From Streptococcus macacae NCTC 11558 (lineage in GTDB: Bacteria; Bacillota; Bacilli; Lactobacillales; Streptococcaceae): 64,000 bases of DNA. Position numbers and translations under genes: made by a program. The stretch spans positions 496,001-560,000 of the forward strand of contig NZ_AEUW02000001.1 in NCBI RefSeq assembly GCF_000187995.2. Reading direction: 5' to 3'. Every line of letters begins with the position of its first letter. Position 1 is the first letter of the stretch. The notes below the pieces were generated by a model, which saw only the letters and a program-made list of their open reading frames with translations, made no database searches and had not been told where the DNA came from. Positions 54,555-63,094 of this stretch are shown here, one piece after another.

Positions 54555-54996
54555 TTTCTTGATTTCCTTCCAGTTCTAACACCAGTTGGTGTGTTTTATG
54601 ATAAAGTTTAAGTGTCTGGCAAGCTGTTACAATGACTTGCGGAATGTTTTCTGATGGCTCATCGTTCATGCAGGCTACAAAAGCATTGTACATTGCTTGT
54701 GACTGTTGATTTTGAGTCAATATAGCTAGTGTCTGGCTGATTTCCTGAATGGCAAAGACATTTTTTAAGCTGGTAATAACGATCAAACGTGCGATCTGCT
54801 GACGGCTGTATTTCTTTTTAAGAGGTTTTTCGATATGGCCGTGTTTAACATAATTATTGATCATAGAAGCTGTCAAGCCTTTATCATTGGAGTTAGCAGA
54901 AGTGCTGGTTAACTGATTAACATAAAGCAGTACTTGATCCAAGTATAAATCAAGTTCTGGTAACTGATCCCATTTAGGAAAGACCCTAGTGCTCAA
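54523..54996 (-). CDS. DUF1836 family protein
   Basis: 157-residue soluble protein. The region L-T-A-S-M-I-N-N-Y-V-K-H-G-H-I then K-K-Y-S-R-Q-Q-I-A-R-L-I looks like a helix-turn-helix similar to the MerR DNA-binding core, as usual for DUF1836. It may regulate the downstream hemolysin III gene, which it overlaps, but no target is shown. AAAAGGAG stands before the ATG on the minus strand. Confidence 0.8.
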   Translation of the reverse strand: MSTRVFPKWDQLPELDLYLDQVLLYVNQLTSTSANSNDKGLTASMINNYVKHGHIEKPLKKKYSRQQIARLIVITSLKNVFAIQEISQTLAILTQNQQSQAMYNAFVACMNDEPSENIPQVIVTACQTLKLYHKTHQLVLELEGNQENEPNTQLKTE

Positions 54997-55085
54997 ATTA
55001 TCAACTCCTTTTAATCTAGTCTTTATAACTAGATTATATATTTATCATAAATGAATGTCAAGAAGAAACTGAAATGTTGTGTTAT

Positions 55086-55121
55086 TAAAAAAGAACTAAT
55101 CTCGTTTTAGTTCTTTTTTTC
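55086..55121. terminator. Hairpin at the end of mvaA
   Basis: AAAAAGAACTAA and TTTAGTTCTTTTT pair over ~12 bp; one arm lies in the last codons of mvaA on the minus strand. Confidence 0.65.
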
Positions 55122-56375
55122 TTTAAGTGATTTTAAAATGAGTGTTGCTGTTTCTAGATTCATATGCTTCTCTTTTAGCAGCTGTGAAACGACAGAGTCA
55201 ATTTCTTTTTCTTCAGCCCCAGCTAACAGTGCCAGCGATTTGGCTTGTAATTTCATATGACCGGCTTGTATACCTGTACTTGTTAAGGCTTTAAGTGCTG
55301 CAAAATTTTGAGCCAATCCTACAGAAACGATGATAGAAGCCAACTCTTTGGCTGAAGGGTATCCTAAGATCTCATGAGCTATTTGTACTGTCGGATTTAA
55401 ACCAATAGAACCTCCCTTTGTGGCAATTGGCATGGGGAGAGTTAACGCTCCTCTTAGAACACTTGCATCTTTGTCATATTGCCAAGTAGATAACCCTTTA
55501 TAACTTCCTGTCTGATTTGCATAAGCATGTCCAGCAGCTTCAATAGCCCGCCAGTCATTTCCAGTAGCAAGGACAACAGCATCAATACCATTAAAAATAC
55601 CTTTATTGTGGGTACTAGCACGGTAAAGATCAGCTTGGGCCAGTTGACTGGCTAATTCCATTTTTTGAGCTAATTTTTTGGCTTCTGTCTTGTCTCGGCT
55701 CAAAAAACGAAGGTCTATTTGACATTGAGCTGTTACTAATGATTCTGTGGCATAATTGGAAAGAATAGCCATGAGCTTCTGCCCGCCAGTTAGCTTTTCT
55801 AAAGGGTGAGCGATAGCCTCCATCATCGTATTGACGATATTAGCTCCCATAGCTTCTTGAGTATCTACTGTTAGGTAAATGATGAGAAAATCTTCTTTGA
55901 TTGTTACGTTTAGCTCCCTTGCCCCGCCGCCGCGTTTAACAATGGAAGGGTAAGCGTCGTTAGCAAGCGCTAGCAGATGTTGCTTTTTATCTAAAATGAT
56001 TTGTTTAGCTTTGTTTTTATCCAAAATATCATAAAGAGCCACTTGCCCAATCATTTGGCGATTATGGATGGTTGTTTTAAAACCGTTTGATTTTCTAATA
56101 ATTTTAGCTGCAAAACTAGCAGCAGCTGTAACAGATGGTTCTTCTGTTACAAAAGGGACTTGATAGTCATGACCGTCAATAAGAAAATCAGGAGCTAAAG
56201 CAAAAGGGAGAGAAAGTGTCCCTAAAACATTTTCGGCCATTTGATTGGCTATGTTAAGAGGGAGCTGTTCATTCTGGTCTAGCTTATTTAGGCTCTTTTG
56301 ATCAAGTAATTGATTTGTTCTAAGCTGATCCAGACGTTCAGAAATTGATTTTTTTGAAAAACCAGTCCAATTCAT
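55107..56375 (-). CDS. mvaA: Hydroxymethylglutaryl-CoA reductase, class II
   Basis: 422 residues, typical of the bacterial class II enzyme that reduces HMG-CoA to mevalonate. Motifs: E-N-V-L-G-T-L-S-L-P near residue 50, E-E-P-S-V-T-A-A-A (the catalytic Glu), D-T-Q-E-A-M-G-A-N-I-V-N-T near 180 (coenzyme site), S-T-H-N-K-G-I-F-N-G-I with the catalytic Lys, and G-H-M-K-L-Q near 380 (catalytic His). It lies 2 bases after the mvaS stop, in one reverse operon facing the forward mevalonate genes. Confidence 0.96.
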   Translation of the reverse strand: MNWTGFSKKSISERLDQLRTNQLLDQKSLNKLDQNEQLPLNIANQMAENVLGTLSLPFALAPDFLIDGHDYQVPFVTEEPSVTAAASFAAKIIRKSNGFKTTIHNRQMIGQVALYDILDKNKAKQIILDKKQHLLALANDAYPSIVKRGGGARELNVTIKEDFLIIYLTVDTQEAMGANIVNTMMEAIAHPLEKLTGGQKLMAILSNYATESLVTAQCQIDLRFLSRDKTEAKKLAQKMELASQLAQADLYRASTHNKGIFNGIDAVVLATGNDWRAIEAAGHAYANQTGSYKGLSTWQYDKDASVLRGALTLPMPIATKGGSIGLNPTVQIAHEILGYPSAKELASIIVSVGLAQNFAALKALTSTGIQAGHMKLQAKSLALLAGAEEKEIDSVVSQLLKEKHMNLETATLILKSLKEKKN

Positions 56376-56377
56376 TT

Positions 56378-57553
56378 TTACTTATCCTTCACTCTTTTAT
56401 AAATGCGCTGATGATTTTTGATACCTGATAAATAAAATGGCCCAGTCCGGTAGAAGTCAAGATAGGCATTTCCTTTAGCATCTAATTCTATTTCTTCAAA
56501 GAAAAGTTTTTCATAATCAAATACAGTAAGCTGTATGCGATTATCCAGTTCTTTTATGTGGCTTGTCTGTATTTGCTTTTGGAAGCCTTCAGCAAGCCGC
56601 GCGCTGAAAATCTCACAAACAGCTCCGCTGCCATAGCTAAAAAATCCGATAGTATCTCCTGCCCGCAGTGTCTGGCTGTTTTCTAGCATAGAAAGCAGTC
56701 CGAGATAGAGAGAACCAGTATAGATATTGCCGATTTGGCGGCTGTAGATGATAGAGTCTTGGAAATGTTTCAACAATTGTTCTTTATGACTAGCAGAAAC
56801 AGTTTCGCTAATTAGCTTTTTAAGTCCTTTAAAAGCTAATTTAGGAAATGGGATATGAAAGCAAAAGGCAGCAAAATCAGATATTTTAAAACCTGTTTGT
56901 TTCTGATATTCTCTCCAAGTCGTTTTTAGAGAGTCAAGATATTGTTTTGTTGAATACATTCCATTGACAAAAGGTGTTGTTGAATAATTAGGACGCCAAA
57001 AATCCATTACATCGCGTGTTTGCGCTAGATTATCATCAGTTAGTATCAAAATGCTTGGATTGCTTGTTATTAGCATAGCGACAGCACCAGAGCCCTGCGT
57101 GGACTCTCCTGAGCTTTTAATACCATATTTTGCAATATCACTGGCAACAACTAAGACACGGGATTCAGGATGTTTTTCCACATGCAGTTTAGCATAATTA
57201 AGAGCTGCGGTAGCGCTATAGCAAGCTTCTTTCATTTCAATAGAACGTGCAAAGGGCTGAATCCCTAGTAGACTGTGCAGATAAACAGCTCCGGCCTTGC
57301 TTTGATCAATGCTTGATTCTGTTGCAAGAATGACCATATCGATCTTTTCTTTATCCTCATCATTTAAAATCTTTTCTGCAGCAGAAGCGCCTAATGTAAT
57401 GATATCTTCTGTGGGAGGAGTAATACTCAGAGCATCTAACATCAGTCCCTTACTAAATTTTTCAGGATCTTCCTTTCGAGCATCAGCCAAGTCATCCATT
57501 TTTAAAACATATTGGCCAGTTGCAAAGGCTATTTTATCAATTCCAATTGTCAT
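56378..57553 (-). CDS. mvaS: Hydroxymethylglutaryl-CoA synthase
   Basis: 391 residues, thiolase fold. Catalytic Glu79 (L-A-T-E-S) and nucleophile Cys111 (K-E-A-C-Y-S-A-T) have the spacing and numbering of the well-studied enterococcal enzyme; the conserved His in C-F-H-I-P-F is also present. It condenses acetyl-CoA with acetoacetyl-CoA, the first dedicated step of the pathway. The ATG at 57553 is preferred over one seven codons earlier because AAGGAAAG stands right before it. Divergent from thyA. Confidence 0.95.
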   Translation of the reverse strand: MTIGIDKIAFATGQYVLKMDDLADARKEDPEKFSKGLMLDALSITPPTEDIITLGASAAEKILNDEDKEKIDMVILATESSIDQSKAGAVYLHSLLGIQPFARSIEMKEACYSATAALNYAKLHVEKHPESRVLVVASDIAKYGIKSSGESTQGSGAVAMLITSNPSILILTDDNLAQTRDVMDFWRPNYSTTPFVNGMYSTKQYLDSLKTTWREYQKQTGFKISDFAAFCFHIPFPKLAFKGLKKLISETVSASHKEQLLKHFQDSIIYSRQIGNIYTGSLYLGLLSMLENSQTLRAGDTIGFFSYGSGAVCEIFSARLAEGFQKQIQTSHIKELDNRIQLTVFDYEKLFFEEIELDAKGNAYLDFYRTGPFYLSGIKNHQRIYKRVKDK

Positions 57554-57717
57554 AATCTTTCCTTCTTTTAACATATTTGGTTCAATGTCATAGCTATTTT
57601 ATCATAATTTAAAGTAAAGGTAATTAATAAACTTTGATCAGCCAAAAGGAAATAATAAGTCTTTTTTTTGGGACCTATGTTATAATAATCTGAAAAAGCA
57701 GAAAAAGAAGGAGAATC

Positions 57718-58557
57718 ATGACAAAAGCTGATTATATTTTTAAAGAAAATATTCAAAAAATTCTTGCTGAAGGATCTTGGAGCGAGCAAGCTCGGCCAAA
57801 ATATAGAAACGGCCAGACAGCTAATTCCAAATATATAACTGGCTCTTTTGCTGAATACGATTTAGCAAAGGGAGAATTTCCTATTACAACGCTTCGGCCT
57901 ATCGCCATTAAATCTGCTATTAAAGAGGTCCTGTGGATCTATCAGGATCAATCAAACAGTCTTGATATCTTAGAAGATAAATATAATGTCCATTATTGGA
58001 ATGACTGGGAAGTCGAAAATACACGGACAATTGGCCAACGTTATGGAGCTATTGTCAAAAAGCATGATATTATGAATAAAATTCTCAAACAGTTGGCAGA
58101 AAACCCATGGAATCGCCGCAATGTTATTTCACTCTGGGACTATGAGGCTTTCGAAAATTCTGCAGGACTTTTGCCATGCGCTTTTCAGACCATGTTTGAT
58201 GTCCGCCGCGTAGACGGTGATATTTATCTGGATGCTACACTGACACAGCGTTCAAATGATATGCTTGTTGCTCACCATATCAATGCGATGCAGTATGTGG
58301 CTTTGCAAATGATGGTTGCTAAACATTTTGGCTGGAAATTGGGAAAATTTTTCTATTTTGTCAACAATCTCCATATCTATGACAACCAATTTGAACAAGC
58401 AGAAGAGTTATTGCGACGAGAGCCGGTAATTTGCCAACCTCATTTGGTTTTAAATGTCCCAGACAAAACAAATTTCTTTAGTATTAAACCTGAAGATTTT
58501 GAATTATTAGATTATAAACCGGTAAAACCACAATTAAAATTTGACTTAGCTATTTAA
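57718..58557 (+). CDS. thyA: Thymidylate synthase
   Basis: 279-residue enzyme making dTMP from dUMP with methylene-THF. The catalytic Cys154 sits in [10 protein letters not shown]; the usual following His is Ala here. [13 protein letters not shown] and H-I-Y-D-N-Q-F bind dUMP. AGAAGGAG precedes the ATG, with an extended -10 promoter (TGT-TATAAT, 57678-57686). The dihydrofolate reductase gene follows after ~250 bases, which suits their shared folate cycle. Confidence 0.95.
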   Translation: MTKADYIFKENIQKILAEGSWSEQARPKYRNGQTANSKYITGSFAEYDLAKGEFPITTLRPIAIKSAIKEVLWIYQDQSNSLDILEDKYNVHYWNDWEVENTRTIGQRYGAIVKKHDIMNKILKQLAENPWNRRNVISLWDYEAFENSAGLLPCAFQTMFDVRRVDGDIYLDATLTQRSNDMLVAHHINAMQYVALQMMVAKHFGWKLGKFFYFVNNLHIYDNQFEQAEELLRREPVICQPHLVLNVPDKTNFFSIKPEDFELLDYKPVKPQLKFDLAI

Positions 58558-58616
58558 TTTTACTGTTTTTTTATGAGAGTCAGCTTTGACTCTTTTTATA
58601 ATTTAAAAGAGTAGGA

Positions 58617-58739
58617 ATTGGCTGGCATATGTAACACACTTGCCTTATATCTCAAAAACTGTAAATCATCAGAAGAAGACGTTCAAAAAATCAAGCGGGA
58701 TTGATTGGAACAAATAGAAAAAGATTTCAAGAAAAAATG
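58617..58739 (+). pseudogene. Possible small gene remnant between thyA and dfrA
   Basis: From a TTG at 58617 the frame reads a short peptide with N-C-K-S-S-E-E-D-V-Q-K-I-K-R-D, a TGA at 58702, then L-E-Q-I-E-K-D-F-K-K-K and a second TGA. The charged, helix-like composition continues across the stop, as in the tail of a regulator or coiled-coil protein cut by one nonsense change. No ribosome site. It may be chance. Confidence 0.3.
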
Positions 58740-58807
58740 AGAAAAAAGATTTAAAAAGCACATTTGATTTTTTTCAATGCATTTTTTTAAGAAATTTGTT
58801 AGAATAA

Positions 58808-59326
58808 ATGAGTATGAATGATAGTCAAAAAAAGAGAATTGTTGCTATCTGGGCAGAAGACAGCCATCACTTAATTGGTGTTCAAGGAAAACTGCCTTGG
58901 CATTTGCCAAAGGAATTAAAACATTTTAAAGAAACAACCATGAATCAGGCTTTATTAATGGGACGGGTTACTTTTGATGGCATGAATCGCCGCATTTTAC
59001 CTGGACGTGATACGCTTGTTTTAACACGTGATCCTCAGTTTAAGGCAGAAGGTGTTACAGCTGTTCATAGTGTTAAGGAAGCTCTTTCTTGGTTTAGGCA
59101 ACAAGATAAAACGTTATTTATTGTGGGTGGGGCAAGCATTTATAAGGCCTTTGAAAATTATTATGACGAGATTATTAGAACTTCTGTTCAAGGACAGTTT
59201 GAAGGAGATACTTATTTTCCATCTATAGATCTGTCACATTTTCAAAAAATTTCGCAACGTTTTTTTGAAAGGGATGAACAAAATGCTTATGATTTCACTG
59301 TCGCTGTATTTAAGAAAAAGGAATGA
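58808..59326 (+). CDS. dfrA: Dihydrofolate reductase
   Basis: 172-residue chromosomal-type DHFR that regenerates tetrahydrofolate. It shows W-A-E-D-S-H-H-L-I-G near the start, G-K-L-P-W-H-L-P-K-E-L with the folate-site acidic position, M-G-R-V-T-F for NADPH, and I-V-G-G-A-S-I-Y. Neighbours thyA and clpX match other streptococci. A second ATG two codons later is an alternative start. The stop overlaps a possible start of the next small gene. Confidence 0.94.
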   Translation: MSMNDSQKKRIVAIWAEDSHHLIGVQGKLPWHLPKELKHFKETTMNQALLMGRVTFDGMNRRILPGRDTLVLTRDPQFKAEGVTAVHSVKEALSWFRQQDKTLFIVGGASIYKAFENYYDEIIRTSVQGQFEGDTYFPSIDLSHFQKISQRFFERDEQNAYDFTVAVFKKKE

Positions 59327-59343
59327 GGAGACTACCTAGGGTC

Positions 59344-59514
59344 ATGCAAAGAAGTATTTTTGGGGTTTTTACAGCCTTTTTGTTCGTTATTTGTATTTTA
59401 TGTGCAATTCCGGCATTTAAGAAAAACCGTTATGGCTTAGGAACATTCTTTTTGTTAAATGCTTTTACTAATATTGTTAATACTATCCATGCTTTTTATG
59501 GAACATTATTTTAA
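59344..59514 (+). CDS. Small membrane protein between dfrA and clpX
   Basis: 56 residues (63 if the ATG at 59323, which overlaps the dfrA stop, is used). One clear hydrophobic segment (~7-23), a basic stretch K-K-N-R, and a second, weaker segment ending in F-Y-G-T-L-F. I know no function. The position dfrA-small ORF-clpX is kept in S. mutans as I recall it. Ribosome sites are imperfect for both starts: GAGGAG is 12 bases from 59344, AAGGA is 1 base from 59323. It is probably co-transcribed with dfrA and clpX. Confidence 0.6.
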   Translation: MQRSIFGVFTAFLFVICILCAIPAFKKNRYGLGTFFLLNAFTNIVNTIHAFYGTLF

Positions 59515-59535
59515 AATTAGAAATTAGAGGGAAAA

Positions 59536-60768
59536 ATGGCTGGAAATAGAACTAATGATGTCACAGTACACTGTTCATTTTGTGGTAAAAACCAAGATGA
59601 AGTCAAAAAAATCATTGCAGGAAACGGTGTGTTTATCTGTAATGAATGTGTTGAGTTATCCCAAGAAATTATCCGTGAAGAATTGGCAGAAGATATCCTA
59701 GCTGATCTGTCAGAGGTTCCTAAACCTAAGGAGCTGCTGGATATTTTAGATAGCTATGTTATCGGCCAAGATCGAGCAAAACGCGCTTTAGCAGTAGCAG
59801 TTTATAACCACTACAAACGTATCAGCTTTACAGAAAGCCAAGAAGAAGACGATGTTGATTTGCAAAAATCAAATATCTTAATGATTGGCCCAACGGGTTC
59901 TGGCAAGACTTTTTTAGCTCAAACGTTAGCTAAAAGCCTTAACGTACCTTTTGCTATCGCTGATGCAACAGCTCTGACTGAAGCAGGCTATGTTGGAGAA
60001 GATGTCGAAAATATTCTTTTGAAATTGATTCAAGCAGCAGATTATAATATTGAACGTGCAGAACGCGGTATTATCTATGTGGATGAAATTGATAAGATAG
60101 CTAAAAAAGGCGAAAATGTTTCCATTACACGTGATGTCTCCGGCGAAGGCGTTCAGCAAGCTCTATTAAAAATTATTGAAGGTACTGTAGCCAGTGTCCC
60201 TCCTCAAGGCGGACGCAAGCACCCACAGCAAGAGATGATTCAGATTGATACAAAAAATATTCTCTTTATCGTTGGCGGTGCCTTTGATGGTATTGAAGAG
60301 ATTGTCAAACAGCGTTTGGGAGAAAAAATTATTGGATTTGGTCAGAATAGTAAAAAGATTGATGAAAAATCTTCTTATATGCAAGAAATTATTTCTGAAG
60401 ACATCCAAAAGTTTGGACTAATTCCTGAATTTATTGGCCGCCTGCCTGTTTTAGCAGCGCTGGAGCAGTTAACTGTTGAGGATTTGGTGCGTATTTTAAC
60501 AGAACCTAAAAATGCTTTGGTAAAACAATATAAAACGCTCTTATCCTATGATGGTGTCGAGTTGGAATTTGACCAGGAAGCTCTTGAGGCCATCGCACAA
60601 AAAGCCATCGAACGAAAAACTGGAGCACGCGGACTTAGATCTATAATTGAAGAAACAATGCTTGATTTGATGTTTGAAATCCCAAGTCAGGAAGAAGTGA
60701 CGCATGTTCGGATAACGAAAGCGGCAGTCGAAGGTAATGATAAACCTATTCTTGAGACGGCGTCTTAA
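59536..60768 (+). CDS. clpX: ClpX, ATP-dependent protease specificity subunit
   Basis: 410-residue AAA+ unfoldase that feeds substrates to ClpP. The N-terminal zinc domain has Cys13, Cys16, Cys35 and Cys38 (C-S-F-C ... C-N-E-C); Walker A is G-P-T-G-S-G-K-T, the pore loop G-Y-V-G, Walker [10 protein letters not shown], and the C-terminus has a sensor-2 G-A-R-G-L-R. Length is normal. AGAGGG precedes the ATG. Eleven bases separate it from engB. Confidence 0.97.
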   Translation: MAGNRTNDVTVHCSFCGKNQDEVKKIIAGNGVFICNECVELSQEIIREELAEDILADLSEVPKPKELLDILDSYVIGQDRAKRALAVAVYNHYKRISFTESQEEDDVDLQKSNILMIGPTGSGKTFLAQTLAKSLNVPFAIADATALTEAGYVGEDVENILLKLIQAADYNIERAERGIIYVDEIDKIAKKGENVSITRDVSGEGVQQALLKIIEGTVASVPPQGGRKHPQQEMIQIDTKNILFIVGGAFDGIEEIVKQRLGEKIIGFGQNSKKIDEKSSYMQEIISEDIQKFGLIPEFIGRLPVLAALEQLTVEDLVRILTEPKNALVKQYKTLLSYDGVELEFDQEALEAIAQKAIERKTGARGLRSIIEETMLDLMFEIPSQEEVTHVRITKAAVEGNDKPILETAS

Positions 60769-60779
60769 GGAGGCCTTTT

Positions 60780-61379
60780 ATGGAGACCAGTATCTTAAAT
60801 ACACACAATGCTTCTATTTTACTCAGTGCAGCTCAAAAAAGTCACTATCCGCAGGATGATCTGCCTGAGATTGCTTTAGCTGGCCGCTCAAATGTTGGTA
60901 AATCAAGTTTTATTAATACGCTATTAGGGCGCAAAAACTTGGCACGGACATCCAGTAAGCCTGGTAAGACACAATTACTAAATTTTTATAATATTGATGA
61001 TAAGCTGCGCTTTGTAGATGTTCCCGGTTATGGCTATGCCAGAGTTTCTAAAAAAGAACGTGCCAAATGGGGAAAGATGATTGAGGATTATCTGACCAGC
61101 CGTGAAAATTTACGAGCTGTGGTGAGCCTTATTGATTTTCGTCATGATCCAAGTGCTGATGATGTCCAAATGTATGACTTCTTAAAATACTATGACCTTC
61201 CTGTCATTTTAGTGGCTACCAAAGCAGATAAAGTGTCGCGTGGCAGATGGCATAAATATGAAGCTTTGGCTAAGAAGAAATTGCATTTTGATGATAAGAC
61301 CGACAAGTTTATTATTTTTTCGTCAATAAATCAAACAGGTTTAGATGAATCATGGGATGCTATTTTAGAATATCTATAA
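60780..61379 (+). CDS. engB: GTP-binding protein EngB/YsxC
   Basis: 199-residue GTPase needed for assembly of the large ribosomal subunit. G1 is [10 protein letters not shown]3 D-V-P-G-Y-G, G4 T-K-A-D-K, G5 F-S-S. The clpX-engB pair is standard in Firmicutes. AAGGAGG lies before the ATG. It is followed by two terminators in tandem. Confidence 0.96.
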   Translation: METSILNTHNASILLSAAQKSHYPQDDLPEIALAGRSNVGKSSFINTLLGRKNLARTSSKPGKTQLLNFYNIDDKLRFVDVPGYGYARVSKKERAKWGKMIEDYLTSRENLRAVVSLIDFRHDPSADDVQMYDFLKYYDLPVILVATKADKVSRGRWHKYEALAKKKLHFDDKTDKFIIFSSINQTGLDESWDAILEYL

Positions 61380-61477
61380 AAAGGTTAGAGAGGAAAAAGT
61401 TCTAACCTTTTAAGTTTCTAATCAGCTCTTTAGTAAGGATTAAGTCCTCAGAAAATATTTTCTGAGGACTTTTTTTC
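61378..61477 (+). terminator. Two tandem terminators after engB
   Basis: First: AAAAGGTTAGA with TCTAACCTTTT (61378-61411). Second: AAGTCCTCAGAAAA with TTTTCTGAGGACTT and a long T run (61442-61477). The remaining gap to 61708 holds a pair of direct repeats before the permease gene. Confidence 0.85.
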
Positions 61478-61630
61478 TAAAAATAGTGTTTTAAAAAACT
61501 CTTGTGACGCACTTTGAAAACTTCGAAAGGCAATAAGTAAAATTCTTTTAGAAAACCTTATTTGGGCTTTTGAGTGGTTGAACAATGTTTCAAAGCAGAG
61601 CAAATGGCTATTTAGGATATAGACTAAGCA

Positions 61631-61658
61631 TAACTAGTCATAAAAAATAACTAATCAT
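61631..61658 (+). promoter_or_regulatory. Direct repeats upstream of the permease/methyltransferase operon
   Basis: TAACTAGTCAT (61631) and TAACTAATCAT (61648) agree at 10 of 11 positions with a 17-base period, ~50 bases before the permease start; TATGAT, a -10-like box, follows. Candidate activator site; identity unknown. Confidence 0.4.
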
Positions 61659-61708
61659 AGCTAGCTTTGTTTTATGTTATGATAGTCCTAACAGTTTTAG
61701 GAGGACTT

Positions 61709-63085
61709 ATGGAAAATCATAATTTTGATAATGAAGGTCAGTTTAAACGCAAGATGACCAGCCGTCATCTTTTTATGCTATCTTTGGGTGGTGTTATCGG
61801 AACTGGTTTATTTTTAAGCTCTGGTTATACTATCGCTCAGGCAGGACCATTAGGTGCCGTCATCTCTTATTTTATTGGAGCAATTGTTGTTTATTTAGTC
61901 ATGCTTTCTTTAGGAGAATTAGCAGTAGCCATGCCTGTTACGGGTTCTTTTCATACTTACGCAACCAAATTTATCAATCCCGCAGCCGGCTTTACTATTG
62001 CTTGGCTTTATTGGATATGCTGGACAGTTGCTTTAGGAACAGAGTTTTTAGGGGCAGGCATGCTGATGCAGCGCTGGTTTCCTCAAATCCCAACTTGGAT
62101 TTTTGCTGCTGCTTTTGCTTTGATTATTTTTGGTATTAATGCTCTTAGCGTACGCTCTTTTGCTGAAGCAGAATCCTTTTTCTCTAGTATTAAGGTTATT
62201 GCTATTATTGTTTTTATTGTATTAGGGTTAGGAGCTATGTTTGGCTTTGTTTCATTTGAGGGAAAGCATGAAGCCATTTTGTTTCGCCATTTAACAGCAC
62301 ATGGTGCTCTGCCAAAGGGCCTTCCCGCTTTTGTTTCTGTTTTATTAACAGTAAATTATGCTTTCTCTGGAACGGAATTAATTGGTATCGCCGCTGGCGA
62401 GACGGATAATCCTCAAAAAGCAGTCCCTCAGGCTATTAAAACGACTATTGGGCGCTTGGTTATCTTTTTTGTTTTAACCATAGTCGTACTGGCTTCTTTA
62501 TTGCCAATGAAAGAGGCAGGAGTATCGAAAGCTCCTTTTGTTGATGTTTTTGATAGGATGGGGGTACCTTATGCTGCTGATATGATGAACTTCATTATTT
62601 TAACAGCTATTTTATCAGCTGGTAATTCAGGGCTTTATGCTTCCAGCCGAATGCTTTGGTCTTTAGCTAATGAAGGAATGATCAGTAAAGCTATTGTTAA
62701 AATTAACGATCATGGTGTTCCAATGAGGGCTTTGCTTTTATCTATGGCAGGAGCAGTTCTAGCTTTATTTTCTAGCATCTATGCAGCTGATACTGTTTAT
62801 TTAGCCCTTGTTTCTATAGCCGGCTTTGCCGTTGTGGCAGTTTGGCTGTCTATTCCTATAGCACAAATAAATTTTAGAAAGAAATGGTTAAAAAAGCATA
62901 CAGTTGAGGAATTGTCTTATAAAACGCCTTTTACACCGATTCTTCCTTATGTGACAATAATTCTATTACTTGTTTCTATTGTAGGTATTGCCTGGGATCC
63001 TGAACAACGTGTTGGTTTGTTTTTTGGTATTCCTTTTGCTGCTATATGCTATTTTTATTATTACTGGCGTCATAAAACTTATTAA
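61709..63085 (+). CDS. APC-family amino acid permease, candidate S-methylmethionine permease
   Basis: 458 residues with 12 hydrophobic segments. The N-terminal R-H-L-F-M-L-S-L-G-G-V-I-G-T-G-L-F carries the substrate-backbone loop of the amino acid transporter family, and F-S-G-T-E-L-I-G-I-A-A-G-E lies in the sixth segment. It is in an operon with homocysteine S-methyltransferase, the pairing known as MmuP-MmuM in E. coli, so S-methylmethionine is the likeliest substrate (context inference). The ATG at 61709 has AGGAGG; the upstream in-frame extension crosses the promoter region. Confidence 0.85.
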   Translation: MENHNFDNEGQFKRKMTSRHLFMLSLGGVIGTGLFLSSGYTIAQAGPLGAVISYFIGAIVVYLVMLSLGELAVAMPVTGSFHTYATKFINPAAGFTIAWLYWICWTVALGTEFLGAGMLMQRWFPQIPTWIFAAAFALIIFGINALSVRSFAEAESFFSSIKVIAIIVFIVLGLGAMFGFVSFEGKHEAILFRHLTAHGALPKGLPAFVSVLLTVNYAFSGTELIGIAAGETDNPQKAVPQAIKTTIGRLVIFFVLTIVVLASLLPMKEAGVSKAPFVDVFDRMGVPYAADMMNFIILTAILSAGNSGLYASSRMLWSLANEGMISKAIVKINDHGVPMRALLLSMAGAVLALFSSIYAADTVYLALVSIAGFAVVAVWLSIPIAQINFRKKWLKKHTVEELSYKTPFTPILPYVTIILLLVSIVGIAWDPEQRVGLFFGIPFAAICYFYYYWRHKTY

Positions 63086-63094
63086 GGAGAAAAT

